Positions 21,889 through 30,997 of a stretch of 40,496 bases of DNA are shown here, piece after piece. The DNA is from Bacillota bacterium (lineage in GTDB: Bacteria; Bacillota; Clostridia; Christensenellales; SZUA-584). The stretch's first letter is position 1, and every line of letters begins with the position of its first letter. The translations under genes and the position numbers were made by a program. The stretch covers positions 1 to 40,496 of the forward strand of contig JAEYPO010000003.1 of NCBI GenBank assembly GCA_023410595.1. Reading direction: 5' to 3'. Under the pieces are notes generated by a model. That model saw only the letters and a program-made list of their open reading frames with translations, was not told the DNA's origin and made no database searches.

Positions 21889-23133
21889 TTATTTCTGCGT
21901 GGGGTCGTTCACCGCGCCCAGGAACGCTATAGTCCCGTCCTCCTGCGAGTAGATGGCAAACGCGAACGGGCGATCGGCGTGGAACTGCGCAGCGTTTTCG
22001 GGAGGCATTGACGCGCCGGTAGCCATCATGACCGCAGTGACGGCCGCAGCCTCCGCGCCCAGCTCGTCTATCTTAATATAACATTTGTGCAGCACGTCGG
22101 ATATAAAAAGGTCGTTATCGTCGCCCGTCATGCCAGAAAAATCCGCGCTGTCCAAAAACGCCTCGTTCATGCCGAGGGACATAAGCGTTTCCTTAAACGA
22201 CGTAAAAAACGAGTACTCGAACTTCGGCAGCATTATATCCACCTGCTGCTCCGTCATGCCGGATAGCGCCGCGGAGAAGCTTTCGGCGGAGAGTGAAGAG
22301 AGCATTGCGGCGATATCCGAACCTTCGGCGGGCAGAAGGAAAGCCATAGCGTATTTGCCTTCGCCCTCCTCGCTTTTGAACGAAAGAGATATCATTGAGA
22401 AACCATCACCCGAGTAATACGGCACGCCGCGCGCGTCGTTCATGAACGACGCCTTGACGGCGCCTGATGGAGAGGCAAAGTCGCCGTCGTAAGTATCGTC
22501 GCTTTTAAATGGCACCGACCAGTCGCCAAGGAAGTAAAGAGCGTTGCACAGCACGAGACGGGTCAGCGGGTCGAGTTCCTGCGGTATTATGCTGTCTATC
22601 TTACCGTGCGTTTTTTCGCTTGCCCAAGAGTTTATGGCGTCCATCGCGCCGGGTATCTCGAGCGGGAGCGCGTCCGCCATGAAGCCGCCCGTGCACGTGT
22701 CCGTAAAATCCTTGGCGAACGGATAGTTTTTATCGAGCCATATGGAGTTCGCGGCCTCCATGCCGCCCGTGTTGGCGCGCCACATGAGCGAGCGGCACGC
22801 GGCGATTATATCTTCGCTGCCCATACCCTCAAGGCCGAGCGCTTTCGCCATCTCCTCCGCCGTTAAGCCGCTGGCGCCCGTACGCGCCATGGCGAGCGCG
22901 AGCTCTAAGCTTACGGGAGAGACTGCGAGGTTGTGCTCGCTGTCGTAAAGCAGCCCGGCGGACTTAAGCCCGAACGAGTTTACGCCCGCCACAAAATCGG
23001 CGGAGAAAGGCTCTATGGGCTGCGCCTTTAATTCGGCTTTAACACCCTGCGAAGGCGACAGGCCGGAAACGGCCGGAGAGCACGCGCCAAGCAGCAAAAC
23101 AAGTGATACTGCAATAAATATAAATTTCTTCAT
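21889..23133 (-). CDS. Lipoprotein serpin 1 (serine protease inhibitor)
   Basis: Extracytoplasmic serpin of 414 residues: a suicide inhibitor that traps serine proteases by reactive-centre-loop insertion. The signal peptide MKKFIFIAVSLVLLLGAC has lipobox LLGA-C, so it is membrane-anchored. Serpin landmarks are NLAVSPVSLELALAMARTGA, NSIWLDKNYPF, INSWASEKTHGKID, LVLCNALYFLGDW, LPKFEYSF and the C-terminal RPFAFAIYSQEDGTIAFLGAVNDPT. The hinge DELGAEAAAVTAV is inhibitory type (small residues). Against alpha-1-antitrypsin, the loop ATGASMPPE gives P1 near Ala/Gly, suggesting elastase-like targets, as proposed for gut bacterial serpins. Nearly identical to the next gene except in this loop. Confidence 0.93.
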   Translation of the reverse strand: MKKFIFIAVSLVLLLGACSPAVSGLSPSQGVKAELKAQPIEPFSADFVAGVNSFGLKSAGLLYDSEHNLAVSPVSLELALAMARTGASGLTAEEMAKALGLEGMGSEDIIAACRSLMWRANTGGMEAANSIWLDKNYPFAKDFTDTCTGGFMADALPLEIPGAMDAINSWASEKTHGKIDSIIPQELDPLTRLVLCNALYFLGDWSVPFKSDDTYDGDFASPSGAVKASFMNDARGVPYYSGDGFSMISLSFKSEEGEGKYAMAFLLPAEGSDIAAMLSSLSAESFSAALSGMTEQQVDIMLPKFEYSFFTSFKETLMSLGMNEAFLDSADFSGMTGDDNDLFISDVLHKCYIKIDELGAEAAAVTAVMMATGASMPPENAAQFHADRPFAFAIYSQEDGTIAFLGAVNDPTQK

Positions 23134-23250
23134 AATTCACTCCTTATTACGTTACTGTGTTTTTACTGTACACGCAGCATATGTAATGGCATATTCCTTA
23201 TAAGTACGCAAAACAACATGGCGGCCGTTTGCGCTATTTGGGGTTACGCG

Positions 23251-24507
23251 TTACTCCTGCGTCGGGTCGTTCACCGCGCCAAGAAACGCTATAGTGCCGT
23301 CCTCCTGCGAGTAAATGGCAAAAGCGAACGGGCGGTCGGCGTGGAACTCGCGTATATCCTGAGGTGGCATCGCGCCGGCTTCCATCACGACCGCGGTAAC
23401 AGCCGCGGCTTCCGCGCCCAGTTCGTCTATTTTTATGTAACATTTGTGCAGCACGTCGGATATAAAAAGGTCGTTATCGCCGCCTGTCATACCTGAAAAA
23501 TCCGCGCTGTCCAAAAACGCCTCGTTCATACCGAGCGACATAAGTGTTTCTTTAAACGACGTAAAGAATGAGTACTCGAACTTCGGCAGCTTTATTTCCA
23601 CCTGCTGTTCTGTCATGCCGGAAAGCGCCGCGGAGAAGCTTTCGGCGGAGAGCGAAGAGAGCATTGCGGCGACATCCGAACCTTCGGCGGGCAGCAGGAA
23701 AGCCATGGCGTATTTGCCTTCGCCCTCCTCGCTTTTGAACGAAAGAGATATCATTGAAAAACCATCGCCCGAGTAGTACGGCAAGCCGCGCTCTTTGTTC
23801 ATGAACGACGCTTTGACCTTGCCTGACGGGGAGGCAAAGTCGCCGTCATAAGTGTAGTTTGAATCGAACGGCACTGTCCAGTCGCCAAGGAAGTAAAGAG
23901 CGTTGCACAGTACGAGGCTTGTTTCCGGGCTTAGCTCCTGCGGTATTATTCCGTTTATCTTTCCGTGTGTTTTTTCGCTTGCCCAAGAGTTTATGGCGTC
24001 CATCGCGCCGGGTATCTCTAGCGGGAACGCGTCGGCCATGAAGCCGCCCGTGCATGTGTTTACAAAACCCTCGCTGAACGGATAGCTTTTATCGAGCCAT
24101 ATGGAGTTCGCGGCCTCCATGCCGCCTGTGTTGGCGCGCCACATGAGCGAGCGGCACGCGGCGATTATATCTTCTTCGCTTAGCCCGGAAAGACCGAGCG
24201 CTTTCGTCATCTCCTCCGTCGTTAAGCCGCTGGCGCCCGTGTGCGCCATGGCGAGCGCGAGCTCTAAGCTCACGGGAGAGACGGAGAGGTTGTGCTCGCT
24301 GTCGTAAAGCAGCCCGGCGGACTTAAGCCCGAACGAGTTTACGCCCGCCACAAAATCAGCAGAGAAAGGCTCAATGGGCTGTGCCTTTAATTCGGCTCGG
24401 TAGCTTATACCTTTAACGCCCGGCGAGGATGGCGGATCGGAAACGGCCGGAGAGCACGCGGCAAGCAGCAGTAGTATAGACAATACAGCAAATAAAATCT
24501 TTTTCAT
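23251..24507 (-). CDS. Lipoprotein serpin 2, tandem paralogue
   Basis: Extracytoplasmic serpin of 418 residues. Signal peptide MKKILFAVLSILLLLAAC (lipobox LLAA-C) is followed by a slightly longer linker (DPPSSPGVKGISYRAEL) than in serpin 1. All serpin core motifs are as in serpin 1, with only a few substitutions per hundred residues, including an identical hinge DELGAEAAAVTAV. The reactive loop instead reads VMEAGAMPPQDIREF, one residue shorter and with different charges. The start at 24507 is chosen because GAGGAG is seven bases upstream; the ATG at 24513 is too close to it. It precedes serpin 1 on the minus strand with a 117-base gap and may be cotranscribed. Confidence 0.93.
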   Translation of the reverse strand: MKKILFAVLSILLLLAACSPAVSDPPSSPGVKGISYRAELKAQPIEPFSADFVAGVNSFGLKSAGLLYDSEHNLSVSPVSLELALAMAHTGASGLTTEEMTKALGLSGLSEEDIIAACRSLMWRANTGGMEAANSIWLDKSYPFSEGFVNTCTGGFMADAFPLEIPGAMDAINSWASEKTHGKINGIIPQELSPETSLVLCNALYFLGDWTVPFDSNYTYDGDFASPSGKVKASFMNKERGLPYYSGDGFSMISLSFKSEEGEGKYAMAFLLPAEGSDVAAMLSSLSAESFSAALSGMTEQQVEIKLPKFEYSFFTSFKETLMSLGMNEAFLDSADFSGMTGGDNDLFISDVLHKCYIKIDELGAEAAAVTAVVMEAGAMPPQDIREFHADRPFAFAIYSQEDGTIAFLGAVNDPTQE

Positions 24508-24637
24508 AATCATTCTCCTCTTCGCAATGTTTGACGAACAAAGAAGAGCTTATGTTCCATAAAAAAATATGGGAATATGCAGCGAAAGTCCTGTAACCAA
24601 CCCTTCTTCCTCCCGCATAGTATATCGGGGTGATGTT

Positions 24638-25399
24638 ATGGGGAAAGCAAAGTCTGGAATAGCGTTCGGTGGGGGCGGTACGCGCGGCATAGCGCACGTG
24701 GGCGCAATAAGGGTGTTTCAGGAATACGGCATAGATTTCGACTATGTGGCGGGCAACTCGGCGGGCGCTATAGCGGGGGCGCTTTATGCGGCGGACATAC
24801 CGTGGAGCAGGCTTTACGAATACGTGCTCGAAATTAAGCAACGACTGCCCGCGAAAACGCTGTTTACATACATAGAGCCGCGCGTCGTACAGGATTTGGC
24901 GGACCACTTCCTTAAAGGCAGAACGTTCGACGACTTAAGCAAGCCGTTTTGCGCGACAGCGGTAGATTTAGAGCGAGGAACGCTCGAAGCTTTAAGGCGC
25001 GGCAGGGTGTCCGCGGCGGTATCGGCAAGCTGCGCCGTGCCCGGAGTATTCCGGCCTGTAAAAATAGGGGACAGGACGTACATAGACGGCGGAACGCTGC
25101 GCAGCATACCCACGGAGACGTTAAGGGAGATGGGCGCCGAAAAGGTGGTGGGCATAGACCTTAACTCGGATAAGACAAAGGGCACGCGCAGTACGAAAAG
25201 GTTTAAAGTCATGATAACGGCGCTTAACATAAGCACGAACGCTAACAGCCGCCTGTGCGAGCAGTACAGCGACATAATGCTGAGGCCCGCGCTCGAAGGC
25301 TACCCTACTTATTGCTTCAAGAGCGTGGAAAATGTGCTGCGCATAGGCGAGCGGACGGCGATGGAAAACCTCGCCCGAATAAAAGAGCTCGTGGGATAA
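24638..25399 (+). CDS. Patatin-like phospholipase family protein
   Basis: Predicted cytoplasmic lipid acyl hydrolase of 253 residues. The oxyanion loop GGGGTRG (about 11-17), nucleophile elbow GNSAG (about 41-45) and catalytic DGG (YIDGGTLRS, about 150) form the Ser-Asp dyad of the patatin/RssA-like family. The open frame begins at 24569; the ATG at 24638 is preferred because the family N-terminus KSGIAFGGGGTRG starts immediately after it, with a modest GGGGTG upstream. It is divergent from serpin 2 and not obviously in an operon. No membrane segment is present; the substrate is unknown. Confidence 0.88.
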   Translation: MGKAKSGIAFGGGGTRGIAHVGAIRVFQEYGIDFDYVAGNSAGAIAGALYAADIPWSRLYEYVLEIKQRLPAKTLFTYIEPRVVQDLADHFLKGRTFDDLSKPFCATAVDLERGTLEALRRGRVSAAVSASCAVPGVFRPVKIGDRTYIDGGTLRSIPTETLREMGAEKVVGIDLNSDKTKGTRSTKRFKVMITALNISTNANSRLCEQYSDIMLRPALEGYPTYCFKSVENVLRIGERTAMENLARIKELVG

Positions 25400-25438
25400 C
25401 GCAAAAAGCCTTTCATCGCCTGTTTTTGCATTTGACGC

Positions 25439-25467
25439 TTGCATATTCATACACTGTATAGTAATAT
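25439..25467 (+). promoter_or_regulatory. Promoter of the sodium:solute symporter gene
   Basis: TTGCAT (25439-25444) and TAATAT (25462-25467) are separated by 17 bases, in the 144-base gap before the symporter. A close variant with TTGACG (25432-25437) would need a 19-base spacer. Confidence 0.45.
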
Positions 25468-25543
25468 ACAGTTGGAAGAAAAGTAGTATGGCAGGTGTTT
25501 TTTTTATTACCGAAAAACAGTAGTATGGAAGGAAGGTTTTCTT

Positions 25544-27055
25544 ATGGCCGTACAGATCATCATATTTTGTATCTATGTACTCATCCTTGCCGCAATCGCT
25601 ATATATTCGCGGCGCAAAGCAAGAACACTGAACGATTTCTTTTTGGGCGGACGAAAAATGGGCGCCTGGATGACGGCTTTTGCCTACGGCACGACGTATT
25701 TTTCCGCAGTCATATTCATGGGATATGCCGGCAAATTCGGCTGGAGCATGGGCGTAAGCGTTACGTGGATAGGCATAGCGAACGCTATTATAGGCACGCT
25801 TGTGGTATGGCTGTTGATGGCGAAGCCCACGAGAGAGATAACGCACAGGCTCGACGCCTCTACGATGCCCGACTTCTTCAAGAAGCGTTACCAGTCGCAG
25901 AACATGAAGATACTCGCGGCGGTGCTCATATTCATATTTCTCGTACCCTATTGCGCGAGCGTATATCAGGGGCTCGGCTATTTCTTTGAAATGATATTCA
26001 AGCCTATAGGCCTCACATACGAATACTGCATGGTCGCTATGGCGGTCATCACGGCGTTCTACCTGCTTATAGGAGGCTATGTAGCGACGGCGCTCGCAGA
26101 CTTTATACAGGGTCTAGTAATGATAGTGGGCGTCGTTATAATGGTATTTCTGGTGCTGGGCAACGAGGCTGTCGGGGGGCTTACTGCGGGGCTTTCAAAG
26201 CTTGCCGAGGTTCCGGACGTCGGCCCGGGGCTCGCTGCTCCGTTCGGTTCGCCGGAAAACGCTATTGGGCTTATATCGCTAGTACTGCTGACTTCCCTTG
26301 GCACATGGGGGCTGCCGCAGATGGTGCATAAGTTTTACGCCATACGCGACGCGAAGGCCATAAAGAGGGGAACGGTTATTTCCACGCTGTTCTCGCTCGT
26401 CATCGGAGGCTGCGCTTATTTTGTGGGCGGGTTTGGACGGCTGTTCCCGGGCATTGACGCGACGAACCCCGACAACATAATGGGGCAGGTTTTGGGGCAA
26501 GCACTGCCGCCTGTAATGCTCGGGCTGATACTCGTGCTGTTGCTCTCGGCTTCGATGTCTACGCTGTCGTCTTTGGTGCTCGTATCGTCGTCGTCAATTT
26601 CGATGGACCTTATAAAGGGCGTCGTAAAGCCAAATATGAAAGATAAAAAGGTGATGGTATGGATGCGTTCGCTTTGCGCGGTGTTCGTCGCGGTATCGCT
26701 CGTGATAGCGCTGCTGCAGCCCGCTGCCATAGTCACGCTGATGTCTTATTCGTGGGGCGCGCTTTCGGGCTGCTTCCTCGCGCCGTTTTTGTACGGCGTA
26801 AGGTGGAAGGGCATGACGAAGGCGGGAGCCTGGAGCGGATTCATCGTAGGCCTCGGTATAACGGTGCCTCTTATGATATTTAACGCGATAGGCGGCATAC
26901 TGCCCAAGTGGATGAGCCCGCCGACCATAGGCGCGATGGCGATGATAGCGTCGCTTATAATAACGCCTGTTGTCAGCGTTGTATCCGCCAAGTTCAGCGC
27001 GGAGCATATCGAGAGCGTGTTCGGGCAGGAAGCGCAGGAAGTGCAGGAAGCATAG
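25544..27055 (+). CDS. Sodium:solute symporter family protein (PutP/PanF-like)
   Basis: Inner-membrane cotransporter of 503 residues with about thirteen hydrophobic helices. It has the SSS-family signature region: the N-terminal RRKARTLNDFFLGGRKMGAWMTAFAYGTTYFSAVIFMGYAG and the central GTWGLPQMVHKFYAIRDAKAIKRG, where the family shows a conserved G-x-PQ pair (long runs are quoted only to locate the motif). Sodium-site small/hydroxyl residues are at LLSASMSTLSSLVLVSSSS. The substrate cannot be read; proline, pantothenate or another organic acid are possible. RBS GGAAGG lies nine bases before the ATG. It has its own promoter and terminator, so is monocistronic. It ends with TAG. Confidence 0.88.
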   Translation: MAVQIIIFCIYVLILAAIAIYSRRKARTLNDFFLGGRKMGAWMTAFAYGTTYFSAVIFMGYAGKFGWSMGVSVTWIGIANAIIGTLVVWLLMAKPTREITHRLDASTMPDFFKKRYQSQNMKILAAVLIFIFLVPYCASVYQGLGYFFEMIFKPIGLTYEYCMVAMAVITAFYLLIGGYVATALADFIQGLVMIVGVVIMVFLVLGNEAVGGLTAGLSKLAEVPDVGPGLAAPFGSPENAIGLISLVLLTSLGTWGLPQMVHKFYAIRDAKAIKRGTVISTLFSLVIGGCAYFVGGFGRLFPGIDATNPDNIMGQVLGQALPPVMLGLILVLLLSASMSTLSSLVLVSSSSISMDLIKGVVKPNMKDKKVMVWMRSLCAVFVAVSLVIALLQPAAIVTLMSYSWGALSGCFLAPFLYGVRWKGMTKAGAWSGFIVGLGITVPLMIFNAIGGILPKWMSPPTIGAMAMIASLIITPVVSVVSAKFSAEHIESVFGQEAQEVQEA

Positions 27056-27082
27056 GCTTAACGTTATATAGAAGATTCACGG

Positions 27083-27111
27083 GAGGCTTCGCAAATGCGG
27101 AGCCTCTTTTT
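27083..27111 (+). terminator. Terminator after the symporter gene
   Basis: GAGGCT-t-CGC (27083-27092) pairs with GCG-g-AGCCTC (27097-27106) around an AAAT loop and is followed by TTTTTAT. Confidence 0.8.
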
Positions 27112-27120
27112 ATGTAAGTA

Positions 27121-27144
27121 AAAAAGGACGTTTCCGTCCTTTTT
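27121..27144 (-). terminator. Bidirectional terminator downstream of FprA
   Basis: AAAAAGGACG (27121-27130) pairs with CGTCCTTTTT (27135-27144) around TTTC. On the minus strand it ends the FprA transcript; on the plus strand it backs up the symporter terminator. Confidence 0.75.
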
Positions 27145-27159
27145 GTCAGATGTAATTGG

Positions 27160-28365
27160 CTACGACTGGCTCGCAAGAGCGTCGCAGACAGCCTTGCCCA
27201 ATCTTTCAGCTTCCGCTATTTCCTTTTCGTCGGGTTTCAGCTTAGCGCTGCACGAGCCAATGACGTCGGCGCCCACGTCGCGCAGGCGCTCTCCTAAGAA
27301 CTTAATGGACTCGCCGCTCCACCCAAACGAGCCGAACACTGCGGCCGGTTTGCCCTTGACTATGTATGTGGACACAGAGGTCAACACATCCCAGACGGGC
27401 TTTAGCGCGTCGCGGTTTATCGTGGGGGAACCAACAGCAAAAGCGTCGCAGGCGTGTATCTTCTCGGCGGCAGAGGCTGGGTCCACTGCCGATACGTCTT
27501 CCATCTCGACTGCGTAACCCGCTTTGGAGACGACGCCGTATATGGCCTCGGCGAGCATCTTTGTATAGCCGTAGCACGACACATAGCCTATGTAGACTTT
27601 CTTGGGGTCGTTTACGCGCAGTATGTCGGAAGCCCACTGCTCGTACCGCTCCACAGCCTCACCCGGCGCTTTGCGCAGCACGGGGCCGTGAGACGGGCCT
27701 ATTACGTCTATATGCAGCGGGCGTATTTTTTTGACCGCGTCGAGCACGTAGTTTTTAAAAGGCCCCATTATTACGTCGAAGTAATACTTCTGCGACTCGA
27801 GCATCTCGCCGGATAGCGGCGTTAAATCGTCGAACACGTTCTCGGTGGAGAAGTGGAACCCGAACACGTCGCCCGAAAACAGCACTGCATCTTCCGTCAC
27901 GTATGTGAATATGGAATCGGGCCAGTGCAAAAACGGTGCGGAGATGAACTTTAATGTCTTTCCTCCGAGCTCCAATGTGTCGCCGTCCGTCACGACGCGA
28001 CAGGAAAAGTCCCTGTTCATTATGCTGCGCAGAAAAACGCTCGCGGGTTTTGAACACACGACGGTAGCGCCCGGGGCAAGCTCGAGCAGCTTCCAAAGAG
28101 CGCCCGAATGGTCGGGCTCGGTGTGGTTGCAGATTATATAGTCTATCGACTTTACGTCGCAGACTTTGGATATACGCTCTACCTGCTCGTCCGAGAACTG
28201 CTCCTCGACGGAATCGATTACAGCCGTCTTTTCAGTGCCTTTTACGAGGTAACTGTTATAAGACGTGCCCCACTGCGTGCGCATGATGACGTCGAACACC
28301 CTAAGATCGGGGTTTTGCGCTCCGACCCAGTATACGCCTTTTGTTATTTCTGCTGGTTGCTTCAT
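27160..28365 (-). CDS. FprA family A-type flavoprotein (flavodiiron oxygen/NO reductase)
   Basis: Cytoplasmic flavodiiron protein of 401 residues that reduces O2 to water (or NO to N2O) using electrons from rubredoxin. The metallo-beta-lactamase-like domain (1-250) has the diiron ligands H81-x-E83-x-D85-H86 (NHTEPDHSG), a further His in FLHWPDS, Asp in FSGDVFGF and His in GPSHGPV. The flavodoxin domain (about 255-401) starts VYIGYVSCYGYTKMLAEAI and has the FMN-binding VGSPTINRDAL and FGSFGWSGE. It lies nine bases after rubredoxin, its likely electron donor, so the pair forms an oxygen-defence unit. It ends with TAG. Confidence 0.95.
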   Translation of the reverse strand: MKQPAEITKGVYWVGAQNPDLRVFDVIMRTQWGTSYNSYLVKGTEKTAVIDSVEEQFSDEQVERISKVCDVKSIDYIICNHTEPDHSGALWKLLELAPGATVVCSKPASVFLRSIMNRDFSCRVVTDGDTLELGGKTLKFISAPFLHWPDSIFTYVTEDAVLFSGDVFGFHFSTENVFDDLTPLSGEMLESQKYYFDVIMGPFKNYVLDAVKKIRPLHIDVIGPSHGPVLRKAPGEAVERYEQWASDILRVNDPKKVYIGYVSCYGYTKMLAEAIYGVVSKAGYAVEMEDVSAVDPASAAEKIHACDAFAVGSPTINRDALKPVWDVLTSVSTYIVKGKPAAVFGSFGWSGESIKFLGERLRDVGADVIGSCSAKLKPDEKEIAEAERLGKAVCDALASQS

Positions 28366-28374
28366 AATATTATG

Positions 28375-28533
28375 TCAGATCTCCTCGAACATGTCTTTAC
28401 CTGCACCGCACATAGGGCATACCCAGCCTTCAGGCAAATCTTCAAAGGCAGTGCCGGGTGCGACACCGTTGTCTGGGTCGCCTGCGGCGGGGTCGTAAAC
28501 ATAACCGCAAACTGTGCATTCGTAACTCTTCAT
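28375..28533 (-). CDS. Rubredoxin
   Basis: Small iron protein of 52 residues (MKSYECTVCGYVYDPAAG at the start), carrying one electron on an Fe(Cys)4 site. The two cysteine pairs CTVCGY and CPMCGAG are at the normal spacing, with the family DPxxGDPxxGVAPGTxFEDLPEGWVCP pattern between them. GAGGT lies about seven bases before the ATG. Immediately upstream of fprA, with which it very probably acts. It ends TGA. Confidence 0.95.
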   Translation of the reverse strand: MKSYECTVCGYVYDPAAGDPDNGVAPGTAFEDLPEGWVCPMCGAGKDMFEEI

Positions 28534-28554
28534 GGCATTTACCTCACTTTTTTA

Positions 28555-28770
28555 TTATTTTGCTGTTTCTTTTTCTTCAAAATATTTATTGAGCTTGTCC
28601 ACAAGATCGTCAGAATCAAGGCCGTGCACGGCGCTTGCTTCTTCGATGGTTTCGCCCGCAGCCGAGGGGCAGCCGACGCAATGCATTCCCGATTCAAAAA
28701 ATACCATTGCCGAGTCGACGTCAAGCTGCAGCACTTCGGATATCGTCATGTCTTTCGTTATCGTTGTCAT
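28555..28770 (-). CDS. DUF1858 domain protein (redox-disulfide type)
   Basis: Small protein of 71 residues: MTTITKDMTISEVLQLD, then a helix, then FFESGMHCVGCPSAAGETIEEA. This matches the DUF1858 / hybrid-cluster-protein-associated disulfide domain, in which the CxGC pair (HCVGC) is redox-active or binds metal. It is 21 bases upstream of rubredoxin on the same strand, consistent with a redox-stress operon. Precise function unknown. Confidence 0.88.
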   Translation of the reverse strand: MTTITKDMTISEVLQLDVDSAMVFFESGMHCVGCPSAAGETIEEASAVHGLDSDDLVDKLNKYFEEKETAK

Positions 28771-28799
28771 GGTGTTTACCTCTTCTTTAATTTAATCGG

Positions 28800-29174
28800 T
28801 CAGGTGTTCTTTATCATCCTGTTGCCGCATTTTGAACACTTTATTGATACTTTGCCCTTGCCTTTAGGCACCCGCAGCTTTTGCCCGCATTGTGGGCATT
28901 TGAATATCCTGTACGCTTTGCGTTGCTGCGCTGACGCCTTAAAGTTATAATACCACATCTTGGGCTTGTTAACCAGCTTTAAGAACATTAAATTCTCTTT
29001 TCTGCGCTGCTCTATGTTCCTTGAGAACATGCGCAGTATCGCCAGAGCGAATATGGCCAAAGATATGTAAAACAACACATTCACGCGTATAAGGCTAAGC
29101 ACAAAAGCCAGCAGCGTGAGGCCGAGCGACAGCTGGTCGGGACCGTTTCTTCCTATGAACATTCTTCTGAACAT
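28800..29174 (-). CDS. Membrane protein with C-terminal zinc ribbon
   Basis: Protein of 124 residues with two transmembrane helices near the N-terminus (about 15-30 and 33-47: LGLTLLAFVLSLI and VLFYISLAIFALAILRMF). A basic linker follows, then a zinc ribbon at 90-118, CPQCGQKLRVPKGKGK...CSKCGNRM. It resembles small Clostridial membrane zinc-ribbon proteins of unknown role. It is 29 bases upstream of the DUF1858 gene and may be the first gene of the oxygen-defence operon. Confidence 0.8.
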   Translation of the reverse strand: MFRRMFIGRNGPDQLSLGLTLLAFVLSLIRVNVLFYISLAIFALAILRMFSRNIEQRRKENLMFLKLVNKPKMWYYNFKASAQQRKAYRIFKCPQCGQKLRVPKGKGKVSIKCSKCGNRMIKNT

Positions 29175-29294
29175 GCTTTCACCACTCTTAAATCAATAAT
29201 CAAGCATATTGCCAGTTTAATAACACCCGTTAGGGCCGCCCGCCGCTTTAATACGGGGCGGTAACGCGCGCGGAGCGTGTTGATGTAAATATTA

Positions 29295-30818
29295 TCAGCC
29301 ATCCTGCAATACGTCAAACAGTAATTGGCCTATTTCAGTATTATCCTTGTCTCCCGAAAACGCGTCTGCGTCTGGGCCCACGGCATAAAGCGGCACGGGG
29401 ACGCCCGTATGATCCTTGCCGGCCCATTCGACTCCAATGCGCTTTGAGAGTATGGCGGCAACCACTGAAGCGGGGGAGTCCCGGTATTCGCCTTTGTAAT
29501 CCGCGCTGTCCGCGAAGTCGAGCGCGTCTTCTATGCGCTGCTTCTCGCTCGGGTTAAGATCGTCAAGGCCGAGGTTTGCCGCGAGGTAAGCATAGTACGC
29601 CTGCCTGTCTCCCGTATAGAAAACGTGCAGCCGCTCGGTGACAGATAGCTTAACGCCCGCTATATGCGAGAGGTCGAGATCATCGCCCAGCTTAAGCCCG
29701 CCCGTTTCATGGTCGCCCACGACTATCAGCAGCGTCTCTTCGGGGTGCTGCGTATAGAAATCGTACGCCTGCTGCACGGCGTCGTTGAACGCAAGCGTTT
29801 CGTTGACGGTGCCCGCGGGGTCGTTCGCGGCGCACGTATGGTCTATCCTTCCGCCCTCGATCATGAGCGCGAAGCCGTCTTCATCGCCTTTCAGTGTCTC
29901 TATGGCCTTCTGCGTCATATCTGCAAGGCTGGGAGCGGGAAATCTATCGTTTATTCTGTCCAACTCGTAAGGCATATAATCGTTCGCAAACGACGCGAGC
30001 ACCTTATCGCCCGCCAAAGGAACATAGGCAGTAAAATCCTGCGCGCCCTGCCACCCGATAAACGTCTTATATCCCGCCTGTTCGAATTCCGATATGAGAT
30101 CTCTGCCGTCGCCGCGTGAAGACGCAAGCGGCGCTCCGGTTACGTCAAAGCCGTCCGAATAAGAGGAGGGCAGGAAGTATTTATCCCCTCCGCCCGCAAA
30201 GAAGTCGACGCCTGAATCAAGATATTGCAGCGCGATATCAGCTTCTAAAGCCCTGCTCTCCGTGTGCGAGGCAAACGCGGCGGGCGTGGCGTTGGAAAGC
30301 GTCGTTGTTGTAACGAGGCCTGTCGAGAGCCCTTTTTCCTCCGCCTCCTCGATTACCGTCTTAAGGCTTTGCCCGTCGGGCATTACCGAGAGCATACCGT
30401 TGTCCGTCTTGTGGCCTGTAGCGTAAGCTGTTGCCGCGGCGGCCGAGTCCGTAATGTCGGCGTTGAGCGAACGCGTAGTTACCGTGCCACTTAGCGGAAG
30501 CGTATTCATTACAAGAGGCGTTTTGTCCCCTTTATACTCAGCATACCTCTCGGCGAGCGCCCTTTGCCCATCGCCCATGCCGTCGCCTATCATAATAAAT
30601 ATGTACTTCGGCGGCTTTGAGGGCAGCATGCTTAAGGAGATGTCCTGGCTCGTAGTCACCACGGGCGTTGCCGCTGCCGCCTTTGAAGGCGCTGCTACTG
30701 CGCTTGCGGGCGGGCTTGGAGTTGCCTGCCCGATGTCAAGCGGGCCCCGCAGCAGTATAAAGGCGGCGGCAAGCACAAGTATAAGAACTGCCGCCGGTAT
30801 AATAAGTTTCTTGTTCAT
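29295..30818 (-). CDS. Alkaline phosphatase
   Basis: Extracytoplasmic phosphomonoesterase of 507 residues that releases phosphate from organic esters. The N-terminal helix KKLIIPAAVLILVLAAAFILL is a signal peptide or membrane anchor, followed by an Ala/Pro/Thr-rich linker. Catalytic landmarks: first metal Asp in IFIMIGDGMGDGQ, nucleophile Ser in ITDSAAAATAYATGHKT, metal ligands EGGRIDH and GDHETGG, and the distal His in GKDHTGVPVPLYAVG. The length fits the PhoA/PhoB superfamily. No PHO box was recognised upstream. A weak GC-rich inverted repeat (CCGCCC/GGGCGG, about 29236-29261) follows the gene and might terminate it. Confidence 0.92.
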   Translation of the reverse strand: MNKKLIIPAAVLILVLAAAFILLRGPLDIGQATPSPPASAVAAPSKAAAATPVVTTSQDISLSMLPSKPPKYIFIMIGDGMGDGQRALAERYAEYKGDKTPLVMNTLPLSGTVTTRSLNADITDSAAAATAYATGHKTDNGMLSVMPDGQSLKTVIEEAEEKGLSTGLVTTTTLSNATPAAFASHTESRALEADIALQYLDSGVDFFAGGGDKYFLPSSYSDGFDVTGAPLASSRGDGRDLISEFEQAGYKTFIGWQGAQDFTAYVPLAGDKVLASFANDYMPYELDRINDRFPAPSLADMTQKAIETLKGDEDGFALMIEGGRIDHTCAANDPAGTVNETLAFNDAVQQAYDFYTQHPEETLLIVVGDHETGGLKLGDDLDLSHIAGVKLSVTERLHVFYTGDRQAYYAYLAANLGLDDLNPSEKQRIEDALDFADSADYKGEYRDSPASVVAAILSKRIGVEWAGKDHTGVPVPLYAVGPDADAFSGDKDNTEIGQLLFDVLQDG

Positions 30819-30997
30819 AGTACCGCCCTTCCGCCTTGACTTTGTATTGGTTGGACAGGGTTTCTATCCGTAAACATATTATACTATTAATCTATTACGG
30901 GCAAGGCGGGCTTATTATGAACCCGAATCTCACAGCTGCGCTGAAAGAGAGGGAAACCCTTCAGTCAAGTACTGGAGTTTAGGCCGCTGAACGCGTT

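Noticed and set aside
28108..28950. Plus-strand 280-codon open frame across fprA, rubredoxin and DUF1858
   Set aside because: It runs antisense through three real genes and both intergenic gaps, with no homology.
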